Under the pieces are notes generated by a model. It was not told the DNA's origin. It worked only from the letters and a program-made list of their open reading frames with translations, and ran no database searches. Positions 10,162-18,284 of a stretch of DNA of 64,000 nt are shown one piece after another. Every line of letters starts with the position of its first letter. Position 1 is the stretch's first letter. Where the stretch lies: assembly GCA_020723805.1 (NCBI GenBank), contig DYID01000017.1, positions 25,703 through 89,702 of the forward strand, in the 5' to 3' direction. The position numbers and the translations under genes are program-made. This DNA comes from Anaerolinea sp. Lineage in GTDB: Bacteria > Chloroflexota > Anaerolineae > Anaerolineales > Villigracilaceae.

Positions 10162-12098
10162 GGGTTTTCGTCCAGTTTAAGTTCGATGGCTGCGCCGGAA
10201 GCATCGAGGCGTTTACCCAGTTCTTTGACCACAGTTTGCAGGATGTTATCCACCGAGCCAGCCGCCCAGATTTTGGAGTTGATTTCCGCCAGGGCGCGTT
10301 CGCGCAGTGCAATCTGACGGCTCTCGGCGACGAGACGGGCGTTTTCCAGCGCAATGGCGGCTTGTGCCGCGACGGCGTCCACCAGGCTGCGCTGTTCGGG
10401 CGTCCATTCGGCGTGACCTTCGAGGGTGATTTGCCCGAAAACTTGATTGCGGAGTTCGATGACGCTTTGCAGGATTTGATTGGCGGCTTCACTCGGTTCA
10501 CCGATTTCATATTCAAGCGCATCATTGTAGGACTTGACGCTGGTCCAGCCTTCGAACAGGTACTGTTTTTGAATTGCCTGCAATTCCCGGATGCTTTGCT
10601 GGGCTTCCTGAAAGAGACGGGCATTTTCGAGGGCAATGGCGATTTGACTGGCAACGTTTTGCATGGTTTCGATGATTTCCGTATCGAAGTCCGCGGCTTT
10701 TGTGGAGTGTACATTTAGAACGCCAAGGATGCGCTCGCCGACCATGAGCGGCAGGGCAATTTCGGAGCGGGTATAAGGCAGGAGTGGGTTTTCGAAGCGC
10801 TGTTTTTCCGTTGTTGCGTTTTGAGCAATGCGCGGCATTTTCTCGCGGATGCAGTCCGCCACCATGCTTTTTCCCGAAATTTCGATGCGGTGACGGTTTT
10901 GTTTGAGGACGCTGCCTGCCTGCCCTGTGGCTTCGCGCAGTTCCGCCCATTTTTCGCTGGGGTCAATCAGGTAGATGGCGGTGTAGTAGTAACCGAAGCG
11001 GTCGGTAATCAGGTTGACGACCTTGTCGAGCAGGTGGTCAATATCGAGGATGGAGGATGCCACTCTGCCGACTTCGACGGTGGCGGTCAGTTGTTTGGTG
11101 CGCTCTTTGACTTGCTGTTCCAGCGTAGATTGCAGGGCTTCTAGCTGCGTCATCATGGTGTTGAAGGCAATGCTGAGGTGCCCGATTTCATCGGTAAAGG
11201 TCACCTCAGCGCGCTGATTCAATTTGCCCTGTTCGACGGCGCTCATCGCGGCGCGCAGGCGGTTGATGGGTGTGGCAACAGAGCGCGCCAGAAGATAGGA
11301 GAGCCCGATGGTCAATATCAATCCTGCCAGTGCGATGCCCATTAGTTGGATTTGAAGTTCTCTCAAGATGGCGGCTGTGTCGGCGCCGGGGACGGTCAGC
11401 CTCAATGCCTTTTGATACGCCAACGCCGCGACCATTAGCAGTGTCGTCGTGCCAATCGAGAGGAATACCATCAGCAGACGTGGTTGTAAGCGTATTCCCT
11501 GTAAACCGTTATGCTGCCGCTCTGCATCAGAAGGCACTAATACTGCGCGGACAGGTTCCAGCGCCCATTCCAACGCAAAGTAGAAGAAAAGCAGCAAGCC
11601 GTTGGCGGCAATGACGCCGCCGATGACGACATGGATGCTTTGCGCAAGGCTGAAGCCGCCAAGCCAGTATAGATACAGGGCGGCAGGCAGGATGACCTGA
11701 AAGAAAGAGATCAAGACCGAAAAACGGGTGAAGCGCCATGGGTAGGCGGTCACTTCGCGCCAAGCGGCTTCTTCCTGTTCCGGCTGTGGGAGCAGCGGTA
11801 TTTCCGCCTTTTGTGCCTGCGCCCAGGCAGCGAGGCGGCTTCTTGCGTTTGGCGTGATTGCCCGTCCATATAGAAATACCAGCAGGTTGGCGATGCCCAC
11901 CAGCCCAAACACCGTCTCTGCCAGCCGCGCGAATTGCTCTTCGCTCAAGCCGGCGTTAAGTACGATGTAATAAATGCCCAAGCCGGCAGCCAGAAGGGAA
12001 GTCGTTTGGAAGGCGAGTGTGACACGCCACAGGTAATGCCTCTCCCAGCGGGCGAGAAGGCGGGTCAGGAATGAATCGCGTAGTGTATTCTGACTCAT
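10158..12098 (-). CDS. Membrane HAMP-GAF protein without output domain
   Basis: The 646-residue protein carries about six helices (27-47, 59-77, 124-146, 156-176, 207-228, 250-271), a HAMP domain (270-322, with an FTDEIGHLSIAFN segment), a coiled coil, a GAF (345-496), a half GAF (545-595) and the C-terminal stub (600-642). The HAMP after the last helix implies transmission of a conformational signal from the membrane. The GAF is more diverged than those of genes nearer the left edge. It begins 4 bp after the small membrane gene and overlaps the next by 4 bp. As elsewhere in the array, no kinase or cyclase follows. Confidence 0.85.
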   Translation of the reverse strand: MSQNTLRDSFLTRLLARWERHYLWRVTLAFQTTSLLAAGLGIYYIVLNAGLSEEQFARLAETVFGLVGIANLLVFLYGRAITPNARSRLAAWAQAQKAEIPLLPQPEQEEAAWREVTAYPWRFTRFSVLISFFQVILPAALYLYWLGGFSLAQSIHVVIGGVIAANGLLLFFYFALEWALEPVRAVLVPSDAERQHNGLQGIRLQPRLLMVFLSIGTTTLLMVAALAYQKALRLTVPGADTAAILRELQIQLMGIALAGLILTIGLSYLLARSVATPINRLRAAMSAVEQGKLNQRAEVTFTDEIGHLSIAFNTMMTQLEALQSTLEQQVKERTKQLTATVEVGRVASSILDIDHLLDKVVNLITDRFGYYYTAIYLIDPSEKWAELREATGQAGSVLKQNRHRIEISGKSMVADCIREKMPRIAQNATTEKQRFENPLLPYTRSEIALPLMVGERILGVLNVHSTKAADFDTEIIETMQNVASQIAIALENARLFQEAQQSIRELQAIQKQYLFEGWTSVKSYNDALEYEIGEPSEAANQILQSVIELRNQVFGQITLEGHAEWTPEQRSLVDAVAAQAAIALENARLVAESRQIALRERALAEINSKIWAAGSVDNILQTVVKELGKRLDASGAAIELKLDENP

Positions 12099-12102
12099 TA
12101 CC

Positions 12103-12783
12103 TTATCCTATAAGCGCATAAGCCAGCGCGTAGGCAGCCCAAATCCACAAGCCTTGGGCTATGCCCAGCAGCGGGCTCCAGGCGGCAGGCGCTTTTTGCG
12201 CGAGGCGCATCAGGGCTGGCAGGGTCAGCACGATCAAAAACTCACCGCCAATGATGTACCAAGGTGTGTTGCCGATCATGTGGGCATTGCCGTAAAACCA
12301 CCAATTGGCGCCGTTCGCCCATTGTTCGTACAACGGGATGTTGACCGCGCCAAAGAGTCCGATCAGCAGCGAAGCGAGCGGCAGATTGAAACGGTTAGAC
12401 AGCCACCAACCCAAACAAGCCAGTTGAACCAGCACGTTTGCCCAAGCAAAGGGCATGTAAAGCGGCGAGCGCAGGACGAATGGTCCGCCTGGGGCGTAGG
12501 TTAGCGTGCCAGTGACCTCTACCAGCCAGCGGTCAGCCAATAATTCGGTCCAGCCGGCAGCCAGCCCGAAGAGCAGGATGTGTCCCAGCCAGAGGTCGCG
12601 ATAGCGGTAAATGTAAAGCAGGTTCAACGAAAGAATAATCAGGGTGATGGTTGCAGCGGTCACCCAGCCCCATCCCAGGAAGGAACTGGAAAAGATCCAT
12701 GCCACTGACAGTGCCAGGGTAAACAGCACAAACTTTATCCGTCTATTGGCTGATTCGGTTGATTCCTGCAAAAAGGCGGTCAT
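12103..12783 (-). CDS. Small polytopic membrane protein of unknown function in the GAF array
   Basis: This 226-residue protein has about seven hydrophobic helices and no soluble domain. A conserved-looking central part contains TELLADRWLVEVTGTLTY and later QWANGANWWFYGN, rich in Trp and Tyr near predicted membrane borders. I do not recognise the family. It overlaps the soluble multi-GAF gene by 4 bp and is followed 4 bp later by a HAMP-GAF gene, so it is almost certainly co-translated with the sensors. It could be a membrane partner or receptor for the soluble GAF protein; this is inference from position only. Confidence 0.75.
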   Translation of the reverse strand: MTAFLQESTESANRRIKFVLFTLALSVAWIFSSSFLGWGWVTAATITLIILSLNLLYIYRYRDLWLGHILLFGLAAGWTELLADRWLVEVTGTLTYAPGGPFVLRSPLYMPFAWANVLVQLACLGWWLSNRFNLPLASLLIGLFGAVNIPLYEQWANGANWWFYGNAHMIGNTPWYIIGGEFLIVLTLPALMRLAQKAPAAWSPLLGIAQGLWIWAAYALAYALIG

Positions 12784-14891
12784 TGTTTCTCCTGGTTTTC
12801 GTCGCCGGTGATGCCAAGTTTTGCGTACACGCGGTTTGCGCCGGTGACGCGGGTCAATTCGCTGACGGTGGTGGTGAGGATGGTCTGGATGTCGGTGGTG
12901 CGGCGGATTTTGTCGGTGATTTCGAACAGCGTTCGTTCACGTTCTGCCTGGGCGCGGATTTGTTCGAGCAGGCGGGCGTTGGCGATCACCGCCGCCAGGC
13001 TTCCGCCAAGAGTGCCCAGCAGTTCCTCGTCGGTTTCGGTGTAGGCGTTGAGTTGTTCGCTTTCCACGTTGAGGACGCCGAGCAGTTCGCCGCGATAGAT
13101 CATGGGGATGGCAAGTTCGGAACGGGTGTTGACGCTGCCTTCGACATAGCGCGCATCTTCCTGTACGTTGTTGATGCGCAGGGTGCGGCGGTGCGCCGCC
13201 GCCCAGCCGGTGATGCCGCTGCCGATGGGAATTTTGACTTCGTAAATATCCGGCGCGTACCCCACAGCGGCTTTGACTTCGAGATATTTCTTCTCGCGGT
13301 CTGCCAGCAGGATGGTCACCCGGTCGCCGCCGAGGGTCACTTGCAGCCCGCTGACGGCGGATTCCAGTGCTTCTTCCAGCGTGGTGCCGGATGCGGCGGA
13401 AGTAGTGATGTGATGCAGGAGACGGTGCTGCGCCAGGTGTTCCTGCGTTTCGGCGAAAAGTTCCGTGTTGACAACGGCAATGCCGAGTTGATCTGCCAGG
13501 ATTTGAAGCGTGCGCAGGTTGTCTTCCGCGAAGGCATAAGGGGTCTTGCTTTGAACATCGAGCACGCCCACCACGCGGTCGCCCACGCGCAGGGGAAGCG
13601 CGGCTTCGGCGCGTGTGTCTGGCAGGAGCGGATTGGGGTAATAAGTGGCGTCGCGCGTCGTGTCGTTGACGATCAATGCTTCGCCTTTGCCTGCCACAAA
13701 CCCGACGATGGATTTGGAGCCGACGCCCAGTTTGAAGCCGGAGCGTTTGAGTTGTGCGCCAGCGTCGCCGGTGGCTTCGCGGATGACCACATATTCTCCG
13801 CTGGCGTCCTTGAGGAAGACGCTGGCGTGATAGAAGTTGAAGCGTGAGCGGATGAGGTTGACCGCTTTTTCGAGCAGTTCATCCAGGTGCAGGGAGCTGC
13901 TGATGTCGCGGGCGATTTCCGCCGCAGTTTCGAATTGCAGCGCCGTGCGTTTGCTTTCCTCCAGCACGCGCACGTTGTAAATCACGCCAGCAACCTGATT
14001 GGCGACTGAAATCATGAAGTTCAGGTCTTTTTCATCGAAACTGTGTTCGTTTTCGATATCCTGAACGATGAGTGCGCCAATCGCTTCGCCCTGCGCCAGG
14101 AGCGGGACACCCATCCACGAACGGGCGGGTTTGCCGGCAATCTTGGCGCCCATGGCGAGAGCGCGGTTCATGGTATCGTCCACCAGCATGAGGGGCTCGC
14201 GGGTGCGAATGAGGATGGATGTAAGCCCCTCGCCAAGCGGAAACGCCTCGATGGTGGAAAATTTCCCTTCCTCGTAAAGAAATGGCACGCTGATGGAGTT
14301 GGTCTTTTTTTCGTACAACGCAATGACGAACCCGTAGTCGCCGATGACGTTGCGAACATGTTCGTAAATGGTCGCATAGAAGGCTTGCAGGTCGCCGACA
14401 GAGGCAACATTTGCCGCCAGGGCATTGAGCGCTTTCATTTCCGCTGCGCGGCGGTCGTTGAGCGGCTCAGTGGGGGAGACTTTGGTGGTGAGGGAGTTCG
14501 CCGTCAGTCGAATGGTGCGGTTGAAGGCGGTGATGACTTCATCATCGAGATGCTGTCCTTCTCTGGCGCCAATTAACACAACGCCGCGCAGTTGACCGTC
14601 TTGCAGGATGGGTACGTACGCGGCTTTTTCGCATCCCAGTTGTTTGGGGTAAGCGAGCAGCGGCGGCGGGATGGTGGATTGTCCCTTCAGATTGACCGTG
14701 ACCGGCCCGTCCTTGAGGTAGCCCTCCATCACATCGCGCAGAAGTTCCACCCCGCGCGGGATGGTGACTTGCGTATCCTGGCTTTGCGGGTCGGAAAACT
14801 GCGTCAGTTGTAGTTGGTTGCCAGCCGCGGTAAAGAAGGCTGTCACGAAAAAAGGAACGCCGGTTTTCTCGTCAGGATTTCGAGTGGTCAT
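12780..14891 (-). CDS. Soluble multi-GAF protein without output domain
   Basis: This 703-residue protein has no membrane helix or signal peptide. It contains a degenerate GAF-like N-terminal unit (about 10-132), then full GAF domains at about 150-308, 327-478 and 492-643, ending with the stub found throughout the array (650-692). The third GAF (FNFYHASVFL, NPLLPDTRAE) is closest to the GAF shared by the membrane paralogues, suggesting common origin. It follows the two receiver genes by 15 bp and is coupled to the small membrane gene by a 4 bp overlap. It probably integrates cytoplasmic signals; no ligand or output can be assigned. Confidence 0.85.
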   Translation of the reverse strand: MTTRNPDEKTGVPFFVTAFFTAAGNQLQLTQFSDPQSQDTQVTIPRGVELLRDVMEGYLKDGPVTVNLKGQSTIPPPLLAYPKQLGCEKAAYVPILQDGQLRGVVLIGAREGQHLDDEVITAFNRTIRLTANSLTTKVSPTEPLNDRRAAEMKALNALAANVASVGDLQAFYATIYEHVRNVIGDYGFVIALYEKKTNSISVPFLYEEGKFSTIEAFPLGEGLTSILIRTREPLMLVDDTMNRALAMGAKIAGKPARSWMGVPLLAQGEAIGALIVQDIENEHSFDEKDLNFMISVANQVAGVIYNVRVLEESKRTALQFETAAEIARDISSSLHLDELLEKAVNLIRSRFNFYHASVFLKDASGEYVVIREATGDAGAQLKRSGFKLGVGSKSIVGFVAGKGEALIVNDTTRDATYYPNPLLPDTRAEAALPLRVGDRVVGVLDVQSKTPYAFAEDNLRTLQILADQLGIAVVNTELFAETQEHLAQHRLLHHITTSAASGTTLEEALESAVSGLQVTLGGDRVTILLADREKKYLEVKAAVGYAPDIYEVKIPIGSGITGWAAAHRRTLRINNVQEDARYVEGSVNTRSELAIPMIYRGELLGVLNVESEQLNAYTETDEELLGTLGGSLAAVIANARLLEQIRAQAERERTLFEITDKIRRTTDIQTILTTTVSELTRVTGANRVYAKLGITGDENQEKQ

Positions 14892-14906
14892 CTTGCAAGG
14901 GAAGGG

Positions 14907-15350
14907 TTAGTTGTACTCCCAGACAGGCTCGCCAGCCAAAATGCGGCGAATCTGATCGGGGAAACGATCGGGATCGAGCGGCTTGCCGAGGAAGCCGTCG
15001 AAGCCGGAGGCGCGGGCTTTTTCCATTTGATCCTGGCTGGCTTCCGCTGTGACGGCAATGATGGGGATGTTCTTGAGGCGTTCCGATGCACGAATTTTTT
15101 TCAATGCGCCATAGCCATCTTCGTAAGGGAGGCGAATGTCCATCAAAATCAGGTCAAGACGTTGGAGCGTGTCGGCATATTCCACCACTTCATAGCCGGA
15201 GGTCTTCCATTCGCAGTGAATGCCCAGATAGCCGAGCATGCGGGCAATCAAGACGAAGTTGGCAACGTTATCCTCCACCACCAGGACCGTCGCATCCTTG
15301 GGGATGCTGGGTTTCTTGATGGGCTGGGTGTCAAGGACGTTATCAGGCAT
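14907..15350 (-). CDS. Receiver-only response regulator (CheY-like), second of two
   Basis: The 147-residue protein is a single receiver domain after a 20-residue tail. It keeps the acidic pocket (VVEDN), the phospho-acceptor Asp in LILMDIRLP, the Thr switch in AVTAE and the Lys in FLGKP, so it should be phosphorylatable. There is no DNA-binding or enzymatic output. It would normally transfer phosphate or act by protein contact. Its start overlaps the first receiver gene by 8 bp and the soluble GAF gene begins 15 bp downstream, placing it at the head of the sensor operon. The cognate kinase is not in the window. Confidence 0.9.
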   Translation of the reverse strand: MPDNVLDTQPIKKPSIPKDATVLVVEDNVANFVLIARMLGYLGIHCEWKTSGYEVVEYADTLQRLDLILMDIRLPYEDGYGALKKIRASERLKNIPIIAVTAEASQDQMEKARASGFDGFLGKPLDPDRFPDQIRRILAGEPVWEYN

Positions 15351-15738
15351 GGGTTCTCCTTGCCAGGAATTTTTCGATTTCCTTCAGTAGTTCGTCAAAG
15401 TCAATCGGTTTTTGGATGTAGCCGTCACACCCCGCCTGGAGGGTTTTTTCCTTGTCGCCGCGCATGACGTTTGCAGTCAGCGCCAGGATGGGGACGCGTT
15501 CGAAGCCGGGCATGGCGCGAATCTTGGCTGTGAGAGTGTATCCATCCATATCCGGCATGTTGATATCCATCAGAATCAAATCGGGCTTGGCGGTTTCGAG
15601 CAGTTTGAGCGCCTCATGCGCGTCGGTCGCTTCCAGCAAGCCATAATCTTCGGAAAGGAGAATCCGGCGGACAAGCGTGCGGTTATCTGCATTATCTTCC
15701 ACGTAAAGTATGGTACCTTTTTCTGCGGTTGGCGTCAT
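15343..15738 (-). CDS. Receiver-only response regulator (CheY-like), first gene of the array
   Basis: The chosen ATG at 15738 has a GGAGG ribosome site 9 nt upstream; an ATG at 15759 is also in frame but has none. The 131-residue protein is a bare receiver: YVEDN, phospho-Asp in LILMDINMPDMDG, Thr in ALTAN and Lys in IQKPID are all present. It resembles the single-domain regulators that work in phosphorelays. It is the first gene after the tRNA-Gly terminator and so likely opens the operon. It overlaps the second receiver by 8 bp. Confidence 0.9.
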   Translation of the reverse strand: MTPTAEKGTILYVEDNADNRTLVRRILLSEDYGLLEATDAHEALKLLETAKPDLILMDINMPDMDGYTLTAKIRAMPGFERVPILALTANVMRGDKEKTLQAGCDGYIQKPIDFDELLKEIEKFLARRTHA

Positions 15739-15782
15739 TTCTGGTTGCCTCCACTGCAATTCTAATACGTCCCATAGGGGGG

Positions 15783-15809
15783 CACATAACAGTCACCTTA
15801 CAGTTGCAA
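15783..15809 (-). promoter_or_regulatory. Possible promoter of the receiver-GAF array
   Basis: On the minus strand TTGCAA (15809-15804) is followed after 15 nt by TATGTG (15788-15783), preceded by a TG. The match is weak and the spacing short. It is proposed because the tRNA terminator lies immediately upstream, so the array needs its own promoter between about 15739 and 15815. Confidence 0.25.
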
Positions 15810-15814
15810 AACAG

Positions 15815-15842
15815 AAATGCCGAGAGTCTCTCCTCGGCATTT
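15815..15842 (-). terminator. Intrinsic terminator of tRNA-Gly
   Basis: Perfect 10 bp arms (15815-15824 and 15833-15842) enclose an 8 nt loop. Read leftwards, the stem ends in TTT and is followed by a T-rich stretch. It begins two bases after the tRNA 3' end and separates the tRNA from the receiver-GAF array. Confidence 0.75.
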
Positions 15843-15844
15843 TG

Positions 15845-15916
15845 AGCGGGTGATGGGACTCGAACCCACGATATCTTGCTTGGGAAGCAAGCGTTCTACC
15901 GCTGAACTACACCCGC
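15845..15916 (-). tRNA. tRNA-Gly (anticodon CCC)
   Basis: A complete cloverleaf reads leftwards. The acceptor stem GCGGGTG pairs with CACCCGC. The anticodon stem CTTGC/GCAAG encloses the loop TTCCCAA, giving anticodon CCC. The T arm contains GTGGGTTCGAGTCCCAT. The 3' CCA is not encoded. A terminator hairpin follows directly, so it is transcribed on its own or with upstream sequence only. Confidence 0.95.
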
Positions 15917-16003
15917 ATGGTGAACGGGATTATAGCGACCCGTGTGAGGGATGTCAAGCAACGTTCCGGCAATGGAACTGCAACCGCTTCATCATGGACC
16001 CGC

Positions 16004-17005
16004 TTACTGTTCCCGCTTAAGAAGCTTTTCCGCCAACTCGTACAGGGCATCGCCCGCCTCGCCTTGCGGGTCTGCCTCTTGAAGATTCAACAGCGCAAGG
16101 TCGGTCATCTGTTTGGCTGCCTCGTGTGCGGTTTCGTAGCCGCCCTCCGCTGCGAGCAGTTTTGCCAACTCTTCCACCTCGAAGGCGTGGATGGGTCCCT
16201 GACGCCAGCGCGCCGCAAATTTTTTGTTCGCCGCAAGACCCGCCAGCACCGGCAGGGAATTTTTTCCCTCCACCAGATCGCTCGCCGCCGACTTGCCTGT
16301 CACGGCTTCGTTCCCCCAAACGCCGAGTATGTCATCCTGAACCTGAAACGCCAGTCCCAAATAGTGACCAAAGGAGCGATAGGCATCCTGCTTGGCTTCG
16401 TCTGCTCCGCCGAGCAACGCGCCGATGTGACAGCACGCCGAAAGCAGAGCCGCTGTTTTGCCGGTAATCATGTGCCAGTAATCGTCGGTGGTGAGGTCGG
16501 TTCTCCCCTCGAAGGACATGTCCAAAAACTGTCCGCGCGTCAGATCGAGGCAGGTGGCGTGCAGGATTTCGGCGGCACGAACGACTGTCTCTGCGGGGTA
16601 TTGTTCCTTCAAATCCATGATTGCCTGATTCGAGAGGACAAACAGTGCATCTCCCACATTGATTGCCATCGGTGCGCCCCATTTGACCCAGACCGTATCC
16701 CGTCCGCGGCGTTTGGATGAGTTGTCCTGAATGTCGTCGTGTACCAGTGAAAAGTTATGGACCAGTTCCACTGCGGCGGCGGCGGGAAGCGCCCGGCGCC
16801 AATCGCCTCCACAGGCGCCATGTGTGAGCAAGAGCAAAAGCGGGCGAATGCGTTTGCCGGTCGCATCTGGTCCCGCGCCTTCGCCCGTCCAGCCCATGTG
16901 ATAAGTCAGCATTTCGTGAAAGAGGCGGGTGCGCGGCTGGTCGAGCCGCGCCACTTGTCGTTGTAGTTCCTGCTCAATGTGGGGGAGAAGTGTTTTGATG
17001 TCCAT
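16004..17005 (-). CDS. Polyprenyl (geranylgeranyl/farnesyl-type) diphosphate synthase
   Basis: This 333-residue trans-prenyltransferase condenses isopentenyl diphosphate with an allylic diphosphate. The first Asp-rich motif is LVHDDIQD (D90, D91, D94) and the second is QVQDDILG (D224, D225). GKRIRP near residue 50 binds the diphosphate. Phe85, five residues before the first motif, is the kind of bulky residue that limits chain length, so a C15-C20 product is more likely than a long one; this is inference. It follows the HAD gene by 1 bp. The IPP isomerase gene lies about 1.3 kb away, so precursor supply for carotenoids, quinones or membrane lipids is the likely role. Confidence 0.9.
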   Translation of the reverse strand: MDIKTLLPHIEQELQRQVARLDQPRTRLFHEMLTYHMGWTGEGAGPDATGKRIRPLLLLLTHGACGGDWRRALPAAAAVELVHNFSLVHDDIQDNSSKRRGRDTVWVKWGAPMAINVGDALFVLSNQAIMDLKEQYPAETVVRAAEILHATCLDLTRGQFLDMSFEGRTDLTTDDYWHMITGKTAALLSACCHIGALLGGADEAKQDAYRSFGHYLGLAFQVQDDILGVWGNEAVTGKSAASDLVEGKNSLPVLAGLAANKKFAARWRQGPIHAFEVEELAKLLAAEGGYETAHEAAKQMTDLALLNLQEADPQGEAGDALYELAEKLLKREQ

Positions 17006-17006
17006 G

Positions 17007-17624
17007 TTAGAGAAGCCCCAGTTGGGTTAACTCCGTTCGCAGTTGTTCGGGGGACTTGAAATGTATGGTCTGGAAGCCCATTGTATTCGCCTGTTGGATA
17101 TTTGGCAACGAGTCGTCAATGAACAGGCATTCGTGCGCGGGTCGTTTGACGGTTTCGAGCAGGAGCGAGTAAATTTCAGGTTCGGGTTTGACATAGCCTA
17201 CATACCCTGAGATGATGATGTCATCGAAGAGGTCGAAGAAATCGAATTTTCGCCGCGCATAAGGGAAGGTTTCGGCAGACCAGTTGCTCAGCCCGTAGAG
17301 CGGATATCCTTTTTGCTTGAGAAGTTTGGCAATCTCGATTGTTTCCCACAGCGCGTCGCCAATTGAATCCTGCCAGTGGTCGTAATACGCCTGGAAGAGA
17401 TGAGCGTAGTGGGGGAACTGCGCCGAGATGGCGGTAACGCCTTCCTTGAAGGTGCGCCCTTTATCCTGGTGGGCGTTCCAGCCCATGAAATCCACCTCTT
17501 TGAAGAAGCGCTCCATGCCTTCCGGATCGTTGGGGAAGAAGCGGCGGTAGATATTTCTCGGATTCCATTCGACGAGGACGTTGCCAAAATCGAAGACGAT
17601 GGCGGTGATGGTTAATTGAGTCAT
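17007..17624 (-). CDS. HAD-superfamily phosphatase (YihX-like)
   Basis: The 205-residue protein shows all HAD motifs: nucleophile region VFDFGNVLVEW, motif II LSNWS, Lys in VKPEPEIY and acidic motif FIDDS. The DFGNV form of motif I is typical of the YihX/epoxide-hydrolase-N-terminal-like group that dephosphorylates sugar phosphates and other small metabolites. It is directly upstream of the polyprenyl synthase with a single intervening base, so the two are co-transcribed; a role on a phosphorylated isoprenoid is possible but unproven. A TAAAAT box ends 6 nt before the ATG, so the message may lack a leader. Confidence 0.85.
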   Translation of the reverse strand: MTQLTITAIVFDFGNVLVEWNPRNIYRRFFPNDPEGMERFFKEVDFMGWNAHQDKGRTFKEGVTAISAQFPHYAHLFQAYYDHWQDSIGDALWETIEIAKLLKQKGYPLYGLSNWSAETFPYARRKFDFFDLFDDIIISGYVGYVKPEPEIYSLLLETVKRPAHECLFIDDSLPNIQQANTMGFQTIHFKSPEQLRTELTQLGLL

Positions 17625-17704
17625 GCTCTGATTTTAATGGTACTTTCTCATTCGGTTCTTACTTTGAATCTGTACAATGCGGCGGCATTTTAGTGTCCCG
17701 CGTT

Positions 17705-17812
17705 AGAGTGCTTTGAAATTTGTGTGTAATCACAGATGAACACAGATAAACGGGATTTAAAAGCGATTTTGCCGCGTTTATCTGTGGTGAATCCCGATTT
17801 ATAAAACACTCT
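17705..17812. repeat. Palindromic intergenic element upstream of the truncated dedA
   Basis: Outer inverted arms AGAGTG (17705-17710) and CACTCT (17807-17812) enclose a perfect 12 bp inverted repeat, CACAGATAAACG (17741-17752) and its complement (17775-17786). The interior is AT-rich and has no ORF. A similarly built element lies at 43514-43628, with outer arms GAGTGTC/GACACTC. It is probably a small non-autonomous palindromic repeat. Confidence 0.6.
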
Positions 17813-17855
17813 CTTACCGACGAAATTTGTGACACATATGTAAAGAAAAGGCGGT

Positions 17856-18284
17856 TTGTTGATGCAAAATTGGTTCGACGGAATATGGGCGTTCGTTCTC
17901 ACAAAGCCCGTTTTATTTGTGTTGGCAATGGGCTTTATCATCGCGATAAATTCTGTTGCTCTTGAGGTGATTACTTATTGGCTGGCTCGTATCGGCGGAC
18001 GCACCCTTGTGGAACGCTTCTCACGCTGGCTGCGGGTGGACATGCGTCACTTTGAGCGTGCCGAGGCGTTATTCACGCGCTGGGGTGTTAATCTGGTGGT
18101 GTTCGGTCGTATCCTGCCCGGCGTGCGGACGCTGGTCAGCGTGCCGGCTGGGATGACGCGCATGAACTTTGGTTTGTTCTTTGGCGCATCGTTCGGCGGC
18201 GCGTATGTGTGGAATACATTGCTGGTCGCGGCAGGATACTTGTTGGGGTTCAAAGTAACTTTATTTGGTCTCTCGATAACGTAA
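17856..18284 (+). pseudogene. DedA-family membrane protein lacking the N-terminal part
   Basis: The frame opens at a TTG (17856; an ATG follows at 17862) and gives 142 residues. The C-terminal DedA half is well kept: GGRTLVERFSRWLRV, FGRILPGVRTLVSVPAG and the closing helices. Full-length relatives have roughly 200 residues and begin with a re-entrant helix with a PGE-type motif, which is absent here. An in-frame stop lies five codons upstream, and beyond it sits a palindromic repeat. The gene therefore looks 5'-truncated, although a short functional form cannot be excluded. Its 3' end overlaps the convergent IPP isomerase gene by 24 bp. Confidence 0.6.

Noticed and set aside
1..15738. Histidine kinases in the GAF array
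   Set aside because: No H-box, N, G1 or G2 motif occurs in any of the proteins; each ends after the GAF-like stub.
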